A stretch of 64,000 bases of DNA from Acidaminococcus fermentans_A (GCF_052216985.1 NZ_JBQOUY010000001.1:225075-289074); one strand, 5' to 3'. Numbered from the stretch's first letter, positions 54,251 to 63,608 are shown. The notes: a model not told the origin generated them from the letters alone. A program made the numbers and translations.

Positions 54251-56992
54251 TCATTTCTCCTTTTCATAACTCAGTCCAAGGAATGAATCATATCGAATCG
54301 TATATCCAGCCAGTTCCGTTTTCCCTTCCTGGTTGAAAACCAGGAACAGTTCTCCCGATAAAAAAGGATTTTTAAGCCATAAGGGTACCCATTGTTTTGT
54401 AGTTTTTTCCAGTTCTTTGACCACATGCTCCCCAAATATTCCCTTTCCCATAAAAGCCGGAAGACGGACCTTTTGCCGATAGATTTGGCGCGCTTCGTCA
54501 TCGCCGGGTTCCAAATCTCCATAGAATCTCACTTTTCGGCTGGCTACATCTACAAACACGCCGGGCTCTTCACATTGCTGGAGCAAGATTACTTCGATGC
54601 CTTCGTCTCCATCCCGTACACTGGCCTCTAATTGTTTTTCATTGAGATCCGGGGTAGCATCCAGCCATCCTTCCAACGTATTCCGGTTTTGATTGTGTTT
54701 GGATTTTCTTGGTAACTCCAGACAATGGGTTTGCGCTGCCTGTTCCTTATCTTTTAAAACCTTTTGGTATTGGGCAAATGCTTTCTCTTCAGCAGCTGGA
54801 TTTATGATGAAATTTTCATCATAAACATTCTGTACATATTCTGAGATATCCAGCGGTAATGAAAATTGATCCGGAAGAAGTTCTCTGGTACGCATCAGCA
54901 GATATTCCCCGTACACCGCTTTGGCTCCTTCTTCCAAGCCATCTGCAGGGTCCGTACCCATTACAAGACAAGTTGGTTTCTGCAGTTTCTCCGGTCGATT
55001 CCTTGTGTGTCGATGCAGTCGCCCGATCCTCTGGAAAAGCAGATCCATCGGACATAAATCTGTGAATAACAAATCAAGGTCAATGTCCAGGGATTGCTCC
55101 ATAACCTGAGTACCGATTACGATAAAATGATTCCTTTCTCTTTGGGATTTCTTACCAATCCGCTCCAGCAGTTTGTGTTCAATAGCAGCTTTCTGTTCCA
55201 TGGTAAAGCCGGCATGGAACACCATAATTTCATCATCTGTCAGTTTTTGTTTCAGTTCTACGGCCAGTTGCTGTGCCCTTTTCACTGTATTCACGATGAT
55301 ACCGGCACAGCCTCCATCAGAAAGCTGATCCTGTAAAACAGGAATGATTTCATCATCATGGATTTTCCGGATTTTTACCTTTAGTTCAGATGTACCCAGA
55401 GAAACTTTCATCTGTTTTACATCAGGTCCATCCGTCCATGTCAATAATGGATAATCTTTACTGCACATCCAGGGTTCTTTTTTCTCTGCAGGGACAGTGG
55501 ATCGCAAACCCTTATAGGAACGGACCATAGCCGTCCGTTTTGCATAAGGCAGAGTAGCTGACAGTAAAATGACCGGAACTCCATAGGTTCCCAGCCAATT
55601 TAAGGCTCGATATAAGAACTGATTCATATACGCATCATAAGCATGGCATTCATCCACAACGACCACTTTTCCTGCCAGCCCCAAATGGCGCAGCATAACG
55701 TGTTTCTGCTTTAAGGCAGCCATCAGCAGCTGATCTACCGTTCCAATGACAAAATCGGCCAGCAACGCCTGCTTTCTTCCTTCAAACCAAGGATGAACCA
55801 AAACCCCTTCCGTTTCCTCGTCTTCGTCCATCGTCGCCGTACCGTGGAACAGCTCCCGGTAATCGTCATTCATCTCTGAGGCCCCATGGGCCAGCCTGAT
55901 GCCCAACACAGTTTCCTCTGCATGGGCTTCCTGTGAAGCCCATGCTTCGATTCTGGGAAAGATTCCATTGGAGGTTGCTTGTGTCGGAAGCCCAAAGAAC
56001 AGTCCACCGCATTCAGCCCGGCTTCCCAATAAATCAGCTCCAGCCAGTGCCGCCTCAGTTTTCCCCACGCCCATTTGGGCTTCCAGGATAAAGATGCCTG
56101 GCTGAGCTGAACTTTGTACGGCAGAAATAACCGCTTTTTGAACAGCATTGGGCAAAAATCCAAACTTCTCCTGAAAGCGTGCATCGGACATGGTATACTC
56201 ATCAGGGGTCCAGATATCTGGTAAATCCAACTTGCGCAGCCCTGTTTCAGCCCGTTCTGGATACTCCGCTTCACTGCCTGCAGAAGCCACGGAAATGAGC
56301 GGAAAATAATTCTCATTGCTGGCAATCCAGTCTGCCATGATTAGGAGCCCTGTCAGAAGCACTTGTGCCGGCATGGTAAGATTGGGAATGTCCTGCACAG
56401 AAAGCTGCGCCCACTGCAGCCCCTGCTTAATCAAAGCCCACCGTATTTCTTTCCACATGGCTCCCATTTCCCGTTCATCACTGTCATAATAATTCGCATA
56501 CGTTTTGGAAAATGGAGAAATCTGATTCTCATCCCAATGTTTATCTTCCAGAGAATGAGGCTTGCCATGATGAGCCCCAATGATAGTAGCAAAATGCAGC
56601 GGAAACTGATACCGCAGCAAAACAGTTTCTCCCAGCAAAGCATGTGGGGAGCGGGACCGTTCTGGAAACCCACGATAGGAAGAAAGGGAAAGCCCATTTC
56701 GTTCCAGGCGATTCTCTACTTCTTCATCCAGGTGCTGTAAAAGCATGCTGCAGAATGCTGGAGAGGCCTTACCCAAATCATGGAGAAAACCCAGCAATAC
56801 GGCTGTTTTCCTGAGTTTTTCTTCATCTCCATCAGGGAGGATGGCTTTTTGGGTAGCCTCCGGAAGCCAGGTATCAACAAGATATCCCATGACGTAAGCG
56901 GTATCCCTCAAGTGCATCCATAAAGGCAGCCAAAGAGTCTCATCATCCCGACTGGCTTTGGCCGGCAACCACTGTACCAGAAGTTGTTCCAT
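54251..56992 (-). CDS. cas3: CRISPR nuclease-helicase Cas3, type I-E
   Basis: Unwinds and degrades DNA marked by Cascade. The 913-residue protein has an N-terminal HD nuclease (LLGFLHDLGKASPAF near residue 70, IIGAHHGKPH). SF2 helicase motifs follow: Walker A EAQMGVGKTEAAL, VVVDECHAYD, LLSATLP, and QRIGRLHRH, then a C-terminal domain. GGGGAAGG precedes the ATG. It is the first gene of the cas operon. A possible weak promoter (TTGTCG...TAATAT) lies about 60-90 bp upstream on minus. Confidence 0.97.
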   Translation of the reverse strand: MEQLLVQWLPAKASRDDETLWLPLWMHLRDTAYVMGYLVDTWLPEATQKAILPDGDEEKLRKTAVLLGFLHDLGKASPAFCSMLLQHLDEEVENRLERNGLSLSSYRGFPERSRSPHALLGETVLLRYQFPLHFATIIGAHHGKPHSLEDKHWDENQISPFSKTYANYYDSDEREMGAMWKEIRWALIKQGLQWAQLSVQDIPNLTMPAQVLLTGLLIMADWIASNENYFPLISVASAGSEAEYPERAETGLRKLDLPDIWTPDEYTMSDARFQEKFGFLPNAVQKAVISAVQSSAQPGIFILEAQMGVGKTEAALAGADLLGSRAECGGLFFGLPTQATSNGIFPRIEAWASQEAHAEETVLGIRLAHGASEMNDDYRELFHGTATMDEDEETEGVLVHPWFEGRKQALLADFVIGTVDQLLMAALKQKHVMLRHLGLAGKVVVVDECHAYDAYMNQFLYRALNWLGTYGVPVILLSATLPYAKRTAMVRSYKGLRSTVPAEKKEPWMCSKDYPLLTWTDGPDVKQMKVSLGTSELKVKIRKIHDDEIIPVLQDQLSDGGCAGIIVNTVKRAQQLAVELKQKLTDDEIMVFHAGFTMEQKAAIEHKLLERIGKKSQRERNHFIVIGTQVMEQSLDIDLDLLFTDLCPMDLLFQRIGRLHRHTRNRPEKLQKPTCLVMGTDPADGLEEGAKAVYGEYLLMRTRELLPDQFSLPLDISEYVQNVYDENFIINPAAEEKAFAQYQKVLKDKEQAAQTHCLELPRKSKHNQNRNTLEGWLDATPDLNEKQLEASVRDGDEGIEVILLQQCEEPGVFVDVASRKVRFYGDLEPGDDEARQIYRQKVRLPAFMGKGIFGEHVVKELEKTTKQWVPLWLKNPFLSGELFLVFNQEGKTELAGYTIRYDSFLGLSYEKEK

Positions 56993-57083
56993 ACTCTGCT
57001 ACCTTCCCCTCTGATCGAATCTAACATGTTCATATTAGCACATTTTTACATGTAAGCGACAATTCTGTTTCTATCATTGTCCT

Positions 57084-57206
57084 TTAGCTTCCTTCCATGC
57101 GTGTGCTGACCTCCCCTAAACCGTAAGTCTGTTTTGTAGGAGAATTGGTAAAGACATATTCCATATAACAATTACAGACGGTAATGGTAATGAAACTCTT
57201 TTCCAT
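57084..57206 (-). pseudogene. Degenerate HIRAN gene (copy 2)
   Basis: ATG at 57206 begins SFITITVCNCYMEYVF, matching the HIRAN start FITITGCNHYLGY with changes. It jumps to TNSPTKQTYG, like ANSPHTVLGD, after an internal deletion, and stops at 57084. The promoter repeat of the intact copies sits directly upstream (57213-57270). Confidence 0.75.
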
Positions 57207-57212
57207 GATTTT

Positions 57213-57270
57213 CCCACCTTCCTTTTCTTGCTTCCATTATAGAAGATTAGGTGGGTAAAATGGGGGACAG
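57213..57270 (-). repeat. HIRAN cassette promoter repeat, copy 2
   Basis: Same 58-bp segment as at 44159-44216 with two or three differences. It borders the CRISPR-Cas locus on the other side from copy 1, in the same orientation. Confidence 0.85.
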
Positions 57271-57275
57271 ATAAT

Positions 57276-58226
57276 TTACCCCCTCCCCCCTGGCTCGGCG
57301 AACCATCTCCAGGCCTCCTCTTCCTTCAGATGAGTCCCGATCAGGGTCACCCGGGCCTCTTCCTGAGGGGTGAAACCAGTAATCAGCCACCGGTCCTGGA
57401 CCAGGTCGAACCGGACCCATTCTTCTCCACAGGGCAGATACCCTTTGGCCCGGGGGATCCGGCCGAAGCAGCTTTTAGTCACCAGGTCCAGGAACCGCAT
57501 CAGGTACAGGGGATGGGGCACGGACACCTGTGTCAGGGTCACCGTGGTCAGAGACTCTTCTCCGTGATGATGGTCATGGTCATGATGGTGGTGCTCCCCG
57601 CAGGGAACATGGTCCGCTCCTGCCGGGGTCTTGTCCGTTTTTTCCAGCAGGCTTCGGAACCAGTCTGCAGGCCGCTTTTTGTAATCTCCGGTGATGATCT
57701 CCGCCTCCGGAGCCAGTTTCTGGAGCGCCTGCCGGTAACCGACCGTTTCCTCAGAGGACAGCTGTTCCGATTTGGACAGGACCAGTACGGATCCATGACG
57801 GATCTGATCCAAACGCAGGTCACTGAAATCATCCTTTTCCCGGAAAAACGTCCCGGCATCCACCAGGGTTAGGGGCGGCAGCAGTTCCAGGGCATCGTAC
57901 TTCAGCCCCTCGATGGCCCCCATCAAGGCACTGAGCCGGGCCGCTCCCGTAGGCTCTACAATGAGCACTTCCGGATCCAGGGCGGACAGGATGGTCATCA
58001 GATTGGTGAGAAAATCCGCCTTACCGGTGCAGCAAACGCAGTTTTCCGTCATTTCGTACACATTCAGGCTCCGGTCCCCATCCCGCAGGACCTTGGCGTC
58101 CAGGTCCGTTTCCCCGATTTCATTTTCAAAAATGGCAAAATCCACCTGGGGCAGGGTATCCGTCAGATGACGGATAAAGGTGGTTTTCCCGGCTCCCAGA
58201 AAGCCGGAGACAATGAGTATTTTCAT
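57276..58226 (-). CDS. CobW/COG0523-family GTP-binding protein
   Basis: A putative metal chaperone GTPase. The 316 residues have Walker A GFLGAGKTTF, the metal-binding CVCC in ENCVCCTGKA near residue 64, and a His-rich stretch HHHHDHDHHHG near 220 suited to zinc or another metal. A C-terminal CobW domain follows. The ATG at 58226 has GGGAGGAG upstream. It lies downstream of a zinc-dependent dehydrogenase; metal supply to that enzyme is a possible link but unproven. Confidence 0.9.
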   Translation of the reverse strand: MKILIVSGFLGAGKTTFIRHLTDTLPQVDFAIFENEIGETDLDAKVLRDGDRSLNVYEMTENCVCCTGKADFLTNLMTILSALDPEVLIVEPTGAARLSALMGAIEGLKYDALELLPPLTLVDAGTFFREKDDFSDLRLDQIRHGSVLVLSKSEQLSSEETVGYRQALQKLAPEAEIITGDYKKRPADWFRSLLEKTDKTPAGADHVPCGEHHHHDHDHHHGEESLTTVTLTQVSVPHPLYLMRFLDLVTKSCFGRIPRAKGYLPCGEEWVRFDLVQDRWLITGFTPQEEARVTLIGTHLKEEEAWRWFAEPGGRG

Positions 58227-58245
58227 GGCACTCCTCCCAGCAAAA

Positions 58246-58287
58246 AAAGAAAGGGGGCTGCTGCCCATCAAGCAGTGCCCCCTGTTT
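58246..58287 (-). terminator. Terminator after the alcohol dehydrogenase gene
   Basis: GGGGGCACTGC pairs with GCAGCAGCCCCC on minus, then TTTCTTTTTTT. Confidence 0.85.
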
Positions 58288-58292
58288 CAATT

Positions 58293-59348
58293 TTACCAGA
58301 CAACCACTGGTTTGATCAGGTCGGCGGGTTTGTCCCGCATCATGAACAGAGCTTCTTCCACATGTTCCTTCCCCTGGAAGATATGGGTGACTTCCTTGTG
58401 AAGATCCAGACGCCCGCTGGTGGCCAGGCTGGAAAGTTTTTCCATGCGCAGACGGCCGCCCGGCATGAGCCCTCCGGCAATGGTCTTGTTGGCCATCCCG
58501 GCGCCCCATTCCACCCGGGGGATCTTCACATAGTCCCCAGAGCCCAGGTAGTTCACATTCCCGATCCGCCCGCCGGGTTTCAGACATTTGATGGCTTCGC
58601 TGAAGGTATCCACCGTACCCCCGGCAATACACACCCGGTCCACTCCGGCGCCACCGGTCCGGTCCAGCGCCTGCTGGAAGATGGGTCCTTCCTTGTAGCT
58701 GATAAATTCATCAGCTCCGTATTCTTTGGCCACCTGACGGCACACCGGCCGGGTCCCCACTGCGATGATCCGACTGGCTCCCCGGAGGGCACAGGCCCGG
58801 ACGGCCATCAGCCCTACGGGACCGATGCCGATCACCAGGACCGTATCTCCGAACTGGACATCCGCCAGTTCCACGGCATGGAAGCCGGTGGGGACCATGT
58901 CGGACATGATGCAGGCATCCACCGGGTCCATTCCCTCCGGCAGATGGGCCAGGTTCCCGTCCGCATCGTTCACATGGAAGAAATCCGCAAACACCCCATC
59001 TTTGTAGTTGGAGAACTTCCAGCCACCCAGCATCCCGCCGGAATGCTGCTGCCATCCGGCCTGGGCCGCTTCAGAACTCCAGTCCGGAGTAATGGCAGGC
59101 ACCAGGACACGGTCACCGGGTTTAAAATCCTTCACCAGGCTGCCCACTTCCACCACTTCGGCGCAGCATTCATGGCCCAGGATCATATTATGCCGTTCTC
59201 CGATGGCTCCGGCCCACAGGGTGTGGACGTCGGAGGAACAGATGGCTACCGCAATGGGACGGCAAATGGCATCCAGGGGCCCGCACACCGGCCGTTCCTT
59301 TTCAATCCATCCCGATTCCCCAATCTTCAGCATGGCATATCCTCTCAT
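58293..59348 (-). CDS. Zinc-dependent NADP(H) secondary alcohol dehydrogenase
   Basis: Closely resembles the Thermoanaerobacter/Clostridium secondary alcohol dehydrogenases that interconvert ketones and secondary alcohols. In 351 residues the catalytic zinc ligands are seen: Cys37 in AICSSDVH, His59 in LGHECC, and Asp150 in MSDMVPTGFH. The cofactor site has GIGPVGLMAV and VGTRPVC, the Arg fitting NADP(H). The structural-zinc Cys cluster is absent, as in this subgroup. A promoter is upstream and a terminator downstream, so it is monocistronic. Confidence 0.93.
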   Translation of the reverse strand: MRGYAMLKIGESGWIEKERPVCGPLDAICRPIAVAICSSDVHTLWAGAIGERHNMILGHECCAEVVEVGSLVKDFKPGDRVLVPAITPDWSSEAAQAGWQQHSGGMLGGWKFSNYKDGVFADFFHVNDADGNLAHLPEGMDPVDACIMSDMVPTGFHAVELADVQFGDTVLVIGIGPVGLMAVRACALRGASRIIAVGTRPVCRQVAKEYGADEFISYKEGPIFQQALDRTGGAGVDRVCIAGGTVDTFSEAIKCLKPGGRIGNVNYLGSGDYVKIPRVEWGAGMANKTIAGGLMPGGRLRMEKLSSLATSGRLDLHKEVTHIFQGKEHVEEALFMMRDKPADLIKPVVVW

Positions 59349-59411
59349 TGAAGCACCTCCTGATTGTTCTGGATTTCTGATAATTAAATATTTTTAACGT
59401 TTACTGTATAT

Positions 59412-59440
59412 ATTATCACAATTTTTTACTATTTCGTCAA
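59412..59440 (-). promoter_or_regulatory. Promoter of the alcohol dehydrogenase gene
   Basis: On minus, TTGACG (59440-59435), 17 bp, GATAAT (59417-59412), about 65 bp before the gene. Bases 59441-59533 hold nothing I can name. Confidence 0.65.
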
Positions 59441-59533
59441 GAATTTCCCAAGATATCCTCTCTTTTCAAGAGCTGCGTTTCCGTTCCAAACCACCAGGCA
59501 TCGCAATGGATTTGCCGTGCCTGTCGTCCTTCT

Positions 59534-59575
59534 CTTCACTCTTTACTCTGCACTCTTCACTTTTCCCTCTTCACC
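59534..59575. repeat. Heptanucleotide tandem repeat
   Basis: Six 7-bp units: CTTCACT, CTTTACT, CTGCACT, CTTCACT, TTTCCCT, CTTCACC. The last unit runs into the HIRAN remnant. Confidence 0.85.
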
Positions 59576-59671
59576 CGTGCCACCACGCCCCGCTCAGTGA
59601 TCAATTCCACTTTCCCACCTTCCTTTTCTTACTTCCATTATAGAAGATTAGGTGGGTAAAATGGCGGACAG
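59567..59671 (-). pseudogene. HIRAN cassette remnant (copy 3): gene end joined to its promoter repeat
   Basis: On minus the promoter repeat (59671-59614) runs straight into the last ~15 codons of the HIRAN gene (VELIT, then RGVVARVK). All of the domain between is deleted, including the start codon. Confidence 0.75.
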
Positions 59672-59799
59672 ATAAGGGGCATAAGAAAAAAAGTCAGCCC
59701 GGCCCTTGCGGGCCGCAAGGGAAGCGGACTGGGGAAACATTGACTCTTGTCCCCTTTTCCCTACAATAAAAGTATCTGTAGTATAAAAGAGCCTTACCT

Positions 59800-62041
59800 A
59801 TGAAACCCCGCACACAAACCCTGGATTTTTTCTTTACCCCTGATGGTTTCCAGCTGGATTCCCCGGAACAGGAGGCCAGCCTGCTGGACGCCGTTCCCTT
59901 TGCCCCCGGCAGCACCTGGATTGACCCGGGCTGGCTCCATCACGCCTGGGAGCAGCTGAATCAGGTCTTTGCCCAGGATCTGGAAAATTTTTCCGGCACC
60001 CTGGAAGACTATCTAAAGACCCGGAGCGGTGGTCTCCGCCCTACCGACCGGATCTACTTCCACCTGGTGGAAAACAAAAGGAACGAAACGTATCCCTTCG
60101 CTTTCCTGGCCACCTATGCAACCTGTGATGCAAAGGGAGAGGCCCGTCACATGCCGCTTTCCTATGCGCTCCAGGAATACCGGGAAGACTGGGACAAGCT
60201 GCTGCAGCTGCTGTCCTCCCTGGAGAAGGAGGCTCAGGTATCCCCCTTCCATGGCCGCTTCATCTCCTCCGGAGAAATCTTCCACCCCTTTGGCTTGACA
60301 CCTCCAGAAGCCTATGAGTTCCTGAAGACCATCCCTCAGATCGAAGACCTGGACATCCGCTGCCGGATCCCCAACTGGTGGCGCCAGGGGAAGCAGCAGA
60401 TTGCTCTCTCCGTGAAAATCGGAGACCAGGAGAAGCCCCTGCTGGGAGCTGAGACCCTGCTGACGCTCCAGTCCTCCCTGACCGTAGACGGGGTATCCCT
60501 GACTCCGCATTGCCAGACTGCTGTCCGGTACCGAAGGACTGGCCCTGATCAAGGGCAAATGGATCGAAGTGGACCACCAGCATCTGAAGGAACTGCTCCA
60601 GCAGCTGAAGGGTTTTTCCGGCACCGCAACTGTGGCGGAGGCACTCCGACAGGAACTGTCCGGCCAAGACGGGGTGACTTTCACCCATGGCCAGTGGCTG
60701 ACCAGGCTCCTGGACCGGCTGCGCCACCCAGAAACCGTGACCGATCTGGCCCGTCAGCAACAAAAGCTTCCGGAAGGCCGGTTCCTGCTGGTGGTCCTAG
60801 CCTCTCTTCTGGGTAACTGGTCCCGGGAGCTGGATCGTTTCACCCCCCTCTCTTATACTGTGCTCCACGGACGGACAGCCAAAAAGCTGGAAGAAGTGCT
60901 GGAAACTTCCCACACCTTCCTGACCCTGACCACCTATACCCTGGTGCCCCGTGTGGCCGGGCTCCAGAAAATTCCCTGGGACGGAGTGATCCTGGACGAA
61001 GCCCAGGCCATCAAGAACCCCGGCACCCGGCAGACCCTGCAGATCAAAGGGCTGAAAGCCCGCCATCGTCTGGCCATGACCGGTACTCCCGTAGAAAACG
61101 ATCTGTCCAATCTGTGGTCCCTTTTCGACTTTCTGGATCCGGGTCTCCTGGGCAGCCGGAAAGAGTTTTCCACCTACGCCACAGGCCTGGTAAAAAGCGG
61201 GAATTACGAACCGCTGCGGGCGGCTCTTTCTCCTTTTATCCTGCGCCGTCTGAAAACGGACAAATCCATTATCTCCGATCTGCCGGAAAAAATCGAAAAG
61301 AACGAATACATTTCCCTTTCTCCCTGTCAGGTGGCCTTGTACCGCAGTGAAGTCAGCTATTTCCGCACTTTGCTCCAGGAAAACGCTGAAGTCGGTGGCA
61401 TCAGGCGGAAATGTCTGGTGCTGGCCATGCTCAACAAACTGAAGCAGATCTGCAACCACCCGGACCAGTTCCTGGGTACAGGAACCTACCAGGAGGCGGA
61501 AAGCGGGAAGTTCCGGCGTCTGGACGAACTGTGCCGGAGCATCTACGAAAAACGGGAGAGGGTGCTGATCTTCACCCAGTACCGGGAGATTACCGATGCC
61601 CTGTCTGCCTTCCTGACAGAAGTATTCGGACGGCCCGGACTGGTCATCCACGGGGGCATCCCGGTGAAGAAACGGCAGGCCATGGTGGACGCCTTCAATG
61701 GGGAAGACTATGTGCCTTATATGGTCCTGTCCCTGAAGGCTGCCGGCACCGGTCTGAACCTGACCCGTGCCAGCCATGTGATCCATTTCGACCGCTGGTG
61801 GAACCCGGCCGTGGAAAACCAGGCCACCGACCGTGCCTACCGGATCGGGCAGACCCGGAACGTGATCGTCCACAAATTCATCTGCGCCGGTACCATCGAG
61901 GAACGGATCGATGCCATGATCAACAGTAAAAAAGACCTGGCGGAACAGGTCATTGGAGGCAGCGCCACCTGGATCACCGAGCTTTCCGACCGAGAGCTCC
62001 TGGATCTGATGAAGCTGGACCTTCCGGAAAAGAGGTGGTAG
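59800..62041 (+). pseudogene. SNF2-family helicase gene, frameshifted and lacking Walker A
   Basis: The only large plus-strand gene. The first frame (from ATG 59800) covers the N-terminal SNF2-associated region to about 60513 and then breaks. The second frame resumes with LLSGTEGLALIKGKWIEVD and runs to 62041. SNF2 motifs: LDEAQAIKN, LAMTGTPVEN, FTQYREITDA, LSLKAAGTGLNLT and RAYRIGQTRN. Near 60745 the text jumps from RLRHPETV to LARQQQKLPEG then LLVVLASLLGNW. The ~60 residues that should hold LRPYQ and the DDMGLGKT Walker A are missing. So it has a frameshift plus a deletion and cannot be an active ATPase. It is paired with the SWIM gene. Confidence 0.85.
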
Positions 62042-62044
62042 TCC

Positions 62045-62788
62045 ATGAGTGCCAAAAGATAATATTCCTGGGGATTTTCCTATGCAAAATATCCCCAGCC
62101 TACCATCGAAGCCCTGCAGCAGCAGGCGGAACAGACCCTGCGGAAGGCCGGTGAAAAAAGCCGGGAATATCAGCCGGTCCACGTAACCGGGACCCAGCTC
62201 TGCCGCCACTGGTGGGGCAAAGCCTGGTGCAGGGCCATCGAATCCTATTCGGATATCAGCAACCGTCTGGCCCGGGGCCGCCGGTACCTCAAGGCAGATA
62301 CCGTACTGGATCTGCGTCTTGCACCGGGAGAAATCCATGCCCTGGTCCAGGGATCTCGAGTCAAGCCCTACAAAGTCCAGATCACCCTGATCCCTCTTTC
62401 GGATCAGAGCCGAAAAAAAATCGAGGAAGCCTGTGTGGGTTCCCTCCCTAATATGGAAGCCCTGCTCAACGGAGAACTGCCCCCGACAGTAGCAGAAGTA
62501 TTTACCCAGGAAGGCGGTCTTTTCCCACGGCCCTGGGAACTCCAGATCCGCTGCAGCTGCCCCGACGATGCGACTCTGTGCAAGCATGCGGTCGCCGTAC
62601 TGTACGGCGTCGGTGTGCGCATCGACGAAAATCCCTTTCTTTTTTTCCGGCTCCGGGGCCTATCGGTGCAGGATCTGATCGGCCAGAAACTGGAAAGCCG
62701 GGTAGAAGAAATGCTGTCCCATGCCCACGACGCCCCTTCTGACCGCACCCTGCCGGAGGAAGAAATCGGGAAGCTGTTCAGGGTGTAA
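62045..62788 (+). pseudogene. SWIM zinc-finger protein with early nonsense codon
   Basis: Starts ATG at 62045, 3 bp after the helicase. Codon 6 is TAA (62060-62062), after which the same frame reads YSWGFSYAKYPQPTIEAL through to 62788. The SWIM finger is CSCPDDATLCKHAVAV near 62555 (CxCx...CxH). SWIM proteins are the usual partner of this SNF2 group. A short product from an internal ATG (62453) is possible but would lack the N-terminal half. Confidence 0.8.
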
Positions 62789-62795
62789 AATGGAA

Positions 62796-62849
62796 AGAAA
62801 GAAGTCAGAACGGACCTTACGGACCTTTCAAAAGTCAGATGTCAGCTTG
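62796..62849. repeat. GTCAG-rich dispersed repeat, copy X
   Basis: Resembles 63621-63676: both have an A-rich start, GTCAG, a GACC/GGCC-TT core, TTTCA, and end GTCAGCTTG. A weaker partial match is at 59688-59720. Internal short tandems (GTCAGAT, GTCAGCT; ACGGACCTT twice) occur. The rest of 62850-63063 shows nothing clear. Confidence 0.45.
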
Positions 62850-63063
62850 CCCCATGACAAACAGTTCGGTCCTGCATCTAAATCGTACAAAGCTAACGTC
62901 TCAAGGTCCCCTTGGAGAGACTGTATCTGACTTCTTACCAGGCTGAATGTCTTGTAAGACTCGACCGGAGGCCGGGAAGGGCTCCCCTGCGAGCAGCCCC
63001 TACGCCGTCGCTGTACAACAACCGATAACAACGGGATTCTCCGACAGAGCATCATTCTTCTAT

Positions 63064-63177
63064 ATATCCGCCCTTTTCAAGGGCGGGGGACCAGCCGCAA
63101 GGCTGGTGGTGGGTTAGTAGCCCGCAGGGGCTGCGTTTCCCTTCAACACCATCTGCCCCCCGGCAGATGGTCTCCAT
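63064..63177. repeat. Four-hairpin repeat element, copy B
   Basis: Partner of 43405-43519. Stem 2 is AGCC-GCAA-GGCT here against TTGCG/CGCAA in copy A. Stem 4 is the longer ACCATCTGCC/GGCAGATGGT. It lies 66 bp from the HIRAN gene end. Confidence 0.8.
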
Positions 63178-63183
63178 TAGCAT

Positions 63184-63211
63184 GAGACGTGAGACGCCTG
63201 GCGCGAGACGG
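63184..63211. repeat. Heptanucleotide tandem repeat
   Basis: Four units: GAGACGT, GAGACGC, CTGGCGC, GAGACGG. Confidence 0.75.
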
Positions 63212-63227
63212 AAAAGCGGCCCCGCCG

Positions 63228-63262
63228 TCCTCCTCTTCCCTCTTCACTTTTCCTTCTTCACC
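63228..63262. repeat. Heptanucleotide tandem repeat overlapping the HIRAN 3' end
   Basis: Units TCCTCCT, CTTCCCT, CTTCACT, TTTCCTT, CTTCACC, the same family as 59534-59575. The HIRAN stop codon (63244) lies inside it. Confidence 0.7.
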
Positions 63263-63543
63263 CGTGCCACCACGCCCCGGCCGGTGATCAGTTCCACTCT
63301 GGCATAGGCTTTTTTGCCGATTTTATCCCAGATCCGCCCGGCACTCCAGGTATCCCCCAGCACAGTATGGGGGCTGTTGGCCACATAGCCCACTTTGCCG
63401 ATGCCCGGCAGTTCCACCCGGATGGCTTCCCTGTCATATTCGTTGTCCAGTTCCTTCCGTAGCACCAGCTCCATTTTCCTCCGGAACACCTCATACCCCA
63501 GATAATGATTGCAGCCGGTAATGGTAATGAAGATCTTTTTCAT
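63244..63543 (-). CDS. Small stand-alone HIRAN-domain protein (copy 4)
   Basis: A 99-residue protein nearly identical to copy 1 (43861): FITITGCNHYLGYEVFRRK, DNEYDREAIRVELPG, YVANSPHTVLGDTW. Differences are mostly conservative, so both copies seem to be under selection for function. Its upstream 58-bp promoter repeat is also shared. Confidence 0.85.
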   Translation of the reverse strand: MKKIFITITGCNHYLGYEVFRRKMELVLRKELDNEYDREAIRVELPGIGKVGYVANSPHTVLGDTWSAGRIWDKIGKKAYARVELITGRGVVARVKKEK

Positions 63544-63549
63544 GTGGCT

Positions 63550-63608
63550 CCCACCTTTCCTTTTCTTATTTCCATTATAGAAAAGTTAGTGGGTAAAATG
63601 GGGGACAG
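63550..63608 (-). repeat. HIRAN cassette promoter repeat, copy 4
   Basis: Matches 44159-44216 with a few changes; it holds TATAAT on minus and the ribosome site for the gene at 63543. Confidence 0.8.
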
